Source: Lutibacter litoralis (GTDB lineage Bacteria; Bacteroidota; Bacteroidia; Flavobacteriales; Flavobacteriaceae). Taken from it: a DNA stretch of 64,000 nucleotides. Both the position numbers and the translations under genes were made by a program. The stretch is taken from the NCBI RefSeq assembly GCF_014646675.1, contig NZ_BMNS01000001.1, positions 428,212 through 492,211 of the forward strand. Reading direction: 5' to 3'. The notes beneath the pieces are model-generated. The model worked only from the letters and a program-made list of their open reading frames with translations, was not told where the DNA came from and did no database searches. The stretch's first letter is position 1. Each line of letters starts with the position of its first letter. Of this stretch, positions 61,452 to 64,000 are shown piece by piece.

Positions 61452-62378
61452 ATGCAATTTACAGGAAAACGATATTTAGATTATAGTTCATTCATCAAAT
61501 TAAAGTTTGGAGAAAGAGTACAAAAAATTTCGTTAGATATTGGTTTTTCTTGTCCAAACCGAGATGGTTCAAAAGGAGTTGGTGGTTGCACATATTGTAA
61601 TAACAACACATTTAATCCAGATTATTGTGAACCTCAAAAAAGTGTAAAAACACAATTAGAACAAGGTATTGAATTCTTTTCTAGAAAAGGGAAAAATAAT
61701 AAATTTTTAGCTTATTTTCAGGCTTATACAAATACGTATTCTGATTTTGAATCGCTGAAACAACTATATTTAGAAGCGTTACGTGTTCCAAAAGTTGTTG
61801 GATTGGCTATTGGAACCCGTCCAGATTGTATTTCAGAAGAAATAATTGATTTTTTAGATACACTTTCTAAAACTTATTTTATTTCCTTAGAATTTGGTGT
61901 AGAAAGCACGAATGAAAAAACCTTGTTGCAAGTAAATCGCTGTCATACTTTTGAAGAAACCAAAGCCACTTTTAACTTGTGTAGAAACAAAGGGTTTCAT
62001 CTAGGGGCCCACATTATTTTAGGACTGCCAGGTGAAAGTGAATCAGATTTAATTAACCATGCAATTGAAATCTCAAAATTGCCAATAAACACATTAAAAT
62101 TACATCATTTACAAATTGTAAGAAACTCCATTATGGCAGTTCAATATAAACGAATTCCAGAGAATTTTAACTTATTTACTTCTGATAATTATATCAATTT
62201 TATTTCTAAATTTATTACTCATTTGCGTCCAGATATTATTATTGAGCGCTTTATAAGCGAAGCACCAAAAGAGTTGTTAATAGCTCCAAAATGGGGCGGA
62301 CTTAAAAACTTTGAAATTGTAGCTAAAATTGATAAAAATCTTCAACATAAAAATCTATGGCAGGGTAAAAACTATTAA
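61452..62378 (+). CDS. TIGR01212-family radical SAM protein
   Basis: 308 residues. The 4Fe-4S cluster cysteines follow the family's unusual wide spacing: Cys34 (SCPNRDG), Cys46 and Cys49 (GGCTYCNN), with 11 residues between the first two. AYFQAYTNTYSDFE, IGTRPDCISEEIIDFL, ISLEFGVESTNEKTLLQVNRCHTFE and HIILGLPGESESDLI continue the family pattern. No substrate is established for the family; a tRNA-modifying role has been suggested for relatives. It is divergent from the Gre-like gene across 44 bp. Confidence 0.93.
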   Translation: MQFTGKRYLDYSSFIKLKFGERVQKISLDIGFSCPNRDGSKGVGGCTYCNNNTFNPDYCEPQKSVKTQLEQGIEFFSRKGKNNKFLAYFQAYTNTYSDFESLKQLYLEALRVPKVVGLAIGTRPDCISEEIIDFLDTLSKTYFISLEFGVESTNEKTLLQVNRCHTFEETKATFNLCRNKGFHLGAHIILGLPGESESDLINHAIEISKLPINTLKLHHLQIVRNSIMAVQYKRIPENFNLFTSDNYINFISKFITHLRPDIIIERFISEAPKELLIAPKWGGLKNFEIVAKIDKNLQHKNLWQGKNY

Positions 62379-62572
62379 TTTTTATAACTGCAATAATAAC
62401 GTTATCCAAAATAATACTGTTTTAGTAATGTATATTTTGTATGTTTAAGGTATGTTATTTATCTACATAAAACAGTTATCTGAAATGCCTTGGATTTTAA
62501 TTCTAGGGTTGTGTTATTATAGTTGTATTTAATCATTATAACTTTCAATTTTCTAACGTTAAAACTAATTTT

Positions 62573-63706
62573 ATGAGTACTATTATTGTATTAGGAGCTG
62601 GCATGGTTGGTAGCACAATGGCTATTGATATGTCAAAAAAACATTTGGTTACGATTACCGATTTTAATAAAAAAGCATTAGAAAAAGCTGTTTCTAAGTG
62701 TAATAAATTAATTCCAATTCCATTAGATGTTACTAATAAAAGGGAACTTCAAAAAACAATAAAACCTTTTGATTTGGTTATTTGTGCAGTTCCCGGATTT
62801 TTAGGTTTTGAAACTTTAAAATCTATTATTGAAACAGGTAAGAACGTAATTGATATTTCTTTTTTTTCTGAAAATTGTTTTGAATTGAACGAATTAGCAA
62901 AACAAAATAATGTTACTGCTATTGTAGATTGTGGTGTTGCTCCAGGAATGGGAAATATTATTTTAGGATACTATAATGAAAAATTAAAAATTACAGATTT
63001 TGAATGTTTGGTAGGGGGTTTGCCAAAAGTTAAAAAATGGCCTTTTTGTTATAAAGCTCCTTTTTCTCCAATTGATGTAATAGAAGAATATACGCGTCCG
63101 GCACGTTATGTGGAAAACAGTGTAATGGTAACGAAAGAAGCTTTAACAGATTGTGAATATGTGGATTTTGAGGGAGTTGGAACCTTAGAATCTTTTAATT
63201 CAGATGGTTTACGCTCAATAATTTTTACAATGCCTCATATTAAAAACATGAAAGAGAAAACATTGCGTTATCCTGGCCATGTTGAATATGTAAAAGTGTT
63301 AAAAGAAAGTGGTTTTTTTAATGAAGAAAAAATAAATTTTAACGGTAATGAGATTTCACCACTAGAATTTACTTCAAAAATATTATTTAATGAATGGAAA
63401 CTAGATGAAAACGAAGCAGAAATAACTGTAATGAGAATTTCTTTAAAAGGAACCAACTCAAATGGCGAGCTAAAAACAATTGTTTACAATTTGCACGATG
63501 AATTTTGTACTGAAACCAAGACGTCTTCAATGGCGAGAACTACAGGTTATACAGCAACAGCAGCGGCCAACATGTTTTTAGATGGATTATTTATTGAGAA
63601 AGGTGTATTTTCGCCAGAATTGGTAGGAAAACACGAAGCCTGTTTTAACTATATTTTAAAGTATTTAAAGGAAAGAAAAGTAATATATAACAAAGAAGAA
63701 CAATAA
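62573..63706 (+). CDS. Saccharopine dehydrogenase-family protein
   Basis: 377 residues. Rossmann domain starts STIIVLGAGMVGSTMAIDMSKKHLVTITD; then DLVICAVPGFLGFETLKSIIETGKNVIDISFF, VDCGVAPGMGNIILGYY and C-terminal SSMARTTGYTATAAANMFLDGLF. The family includes saccharopine reductases of lysine metabolism and carboxynorspermidine synthase. The exact substrate cannot be decided here; lysine degradation is suggested only loosely by the glutaryl-CoA dehydrogenase gene 19 kb away. 194 bp of AT-rich sequence upstream holds nothing else I recognise. Confidence 0.85.
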   Translation: MSTIIVLGAGMVGSTMAIDMSKKHLVTITDFNKKALEKAVSKCNKLIPIPLDVTNKRELQKTIKPFDLVICAVPGFLGFETLKSIIETGKNVIDISFFSENCFELNELAKQNNVTAIVDCGVAPGMGNIILGYYNEKLKITDFECLVGGLPKVKKWPFCYKAPFSPIDVIEEYTRPARYVENSVMVTKEALTDCEYVDFEGVGTLESFNSDGLRSIIFTMPHIKNMKEKTLRYPGHVEYVKVLKESGFFNEEKINFNGNEISPLEFTSKILFNEWKLDENEAEITVMRISLKGTNSNGELKTIVYNLHDEFCTETKTSSMARTTGYTATAAANMFLDGLFIEKGVFSPELVGKHEACFNYILKYLKERKVIYNKEEQ

Positions 63707-63766
63707 ATTAGTGCGAAAGATAATCTTAATAATTAAAAGAATAATGTTAGGAGTTTTAAAGTTGTT

Positions 63767-63828
63767 TGTGAGACGTGAAACGTCTTTAGTTAAAAGTTAA
63801 GTCGACTTTTCATGTTTCACCCCTCACA
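63767..63828. repeat. Large imperfect hairpin between convergent genes
   Basis: Outer arms TGTGAGACGTGAAAC (63767-63781) / GTTTCACCCCTCACA (63814-63828) pair at 13 of 15 positions; an inner stem AAAAGT/ACTTTT (63792-63797 / 63805-63810) stacks within. Between the saccharopine-dehydrogenase-like gene and the M23 gene; a candidate terminator and probable dispersed repeat. Confidence 0.55.
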
Positions 63829-63841
63829 TTTCATTTAAAAA

Positions 63842-64000
63842 CTACATTCTATAAATCCAAGTTGCAGGATTTAATGTTTGGGCATTGTTTGTTAAAACAA
63901 AACTCAAAATTGTTTTTCCAGTAATTTTATCTTTAAAAATAGTTCCTATTTCTTGCTTTGTAGTTACTTTATCCCCAGTGTTTACAAAAACGTTTTCCAA
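63842..64000 (-). CDS. M23-family murein hydrolase activator (EnvC-like), C-terminal end
   Basis: Partial: the last 52 codons, running off the window end. ENVFVNTGDKVTTKQEIGTI and ending TLNPATWIYRM is the C-terminal part of the LytM/M23 domain, in which the strand VNTGDKV is conserved; in Bacteroidota this ends EnvC/murein hydrolase activators with N-terminal coiled coils. Catalytic HxH motif is outside the window, so only family-level identification is possible. Probably acts on or regulates cell-wall amidases in the periplasm. Confidence 0.75.
   Translation of the reverse strand: MENVFVNTGDKVTTKQEIGTIFKDKITGKTILSFVLTNNAQTLNPATWIYRM

Noticed and set aside
1-64000. tRNA, rRNA, CRISPR, insertion sequence, prophage, riboswitch
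   Set aside because: I looked through the intergenic gaps by eye and saw no cloverleaf ends, no regular spacer-repeat arrays, no transposase or integrase frames and no recognisable aptamer; small RNAs cannot be excluded without a covariance-model search.

Overview
The window is chromosomal DNA from a member of the Bacteroidota, almost certainly a Flavobacteriaceae (Lutibacter- or Polaribacter-like; the genus is a guess). The evidence is the strong AT richness, type A and type B type-IX-secretion C-terminal sorting domains, Bacteroidota promoters (TTG - about 18 nt - TAnnTTTG), few Shine-Dalgarno sites, and flavobacterial neighbourhoods such as rnpA/S41 protease and purD/glycosyltransferase. 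I see no rRNA, tRNA, CRISPR array, insertion sequence or prophage. About 93% of the window is coding and most genes are core.

Layout. 1-6.7 kb: 3' end of dxs, a cupin and a DinB-like protein, recA, then a rightward cassette of retropepsin-like protease, RimK-type ATP-grasp ligase, AstE/AspA-type zinc hydrolase and ABC ATPase. 6.7-10.8 kb (leftward): sensor kinase, dut, secreted esterase, polysaccharide flippase. 10.9-19.8 kb (rightward): a frameshifted fructosamine-kinase-like gene, gpsA, a cold-shock gene, a HemG-like flavoprotein, a 1640-residue multi-PAS hybrid kinase and a secreted propeller protein. 19.8-22.4 kb (leftward): lactonase, unknown protein, pheS. 22.6-29.8 kb (rightward): two glutamate dehydrogenase paralogues flanking a receiver/ATP-grasp fusion, then dinB. 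29.8-33.5 kb (leftward): exonuclease and three secreted paralogues with type A sorting tails. 33.7-35.5 kb: an OmpR/PhoB-type two-component pair. 35.4-41.7 kb (leftward): rnpA, S41 protease, DUF6909-like protein, purD, glycosyltransferase. 41.8-48 kb: glutaryl-CoA dehydrogenase, thioesterase, HU/SPOR protein, dprA, HAD phosphatase, FAD protein. 48-54.4 kb (leftward): a giant C-type-lectin adhesin, a small membrane protein, and a flotillin/NfeD-like pair. 54.5-64 kb: OsmC, hflX, a nuclease-family protein, two small secreted paralogues, a prolyl oligopeptidase lipoprotein, a Gre-like factor, a radical SAM protein, a saccharopine-dehydrogenase-like protein, and the 3' end of an M23 peptidase gene.

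The most unusual items are: (i) the 1010-residue protein joining two receiver-like domains to a PEP-synthase-type ATP-grasp without the phosphohistidine and PEP domains, placed between two gdh genes; (ii) the protease/ligase/hydrolase/ABC cassette; (iii) a glycosyltransferase whose N-terminal donor-binding loop is encoded upstream of any normal start codon; (iv) three perfect-register 11-bp direct repeats in front of the response regulator; (v) a conserved 17-bp motif at matching distance upstream of two small secreted paralogues; (vi) several intergenic repeat families, one with copies about 37 kb apart. Convergent gene pairs are often closed by long perfect hairpins or by stop codons that overlap.
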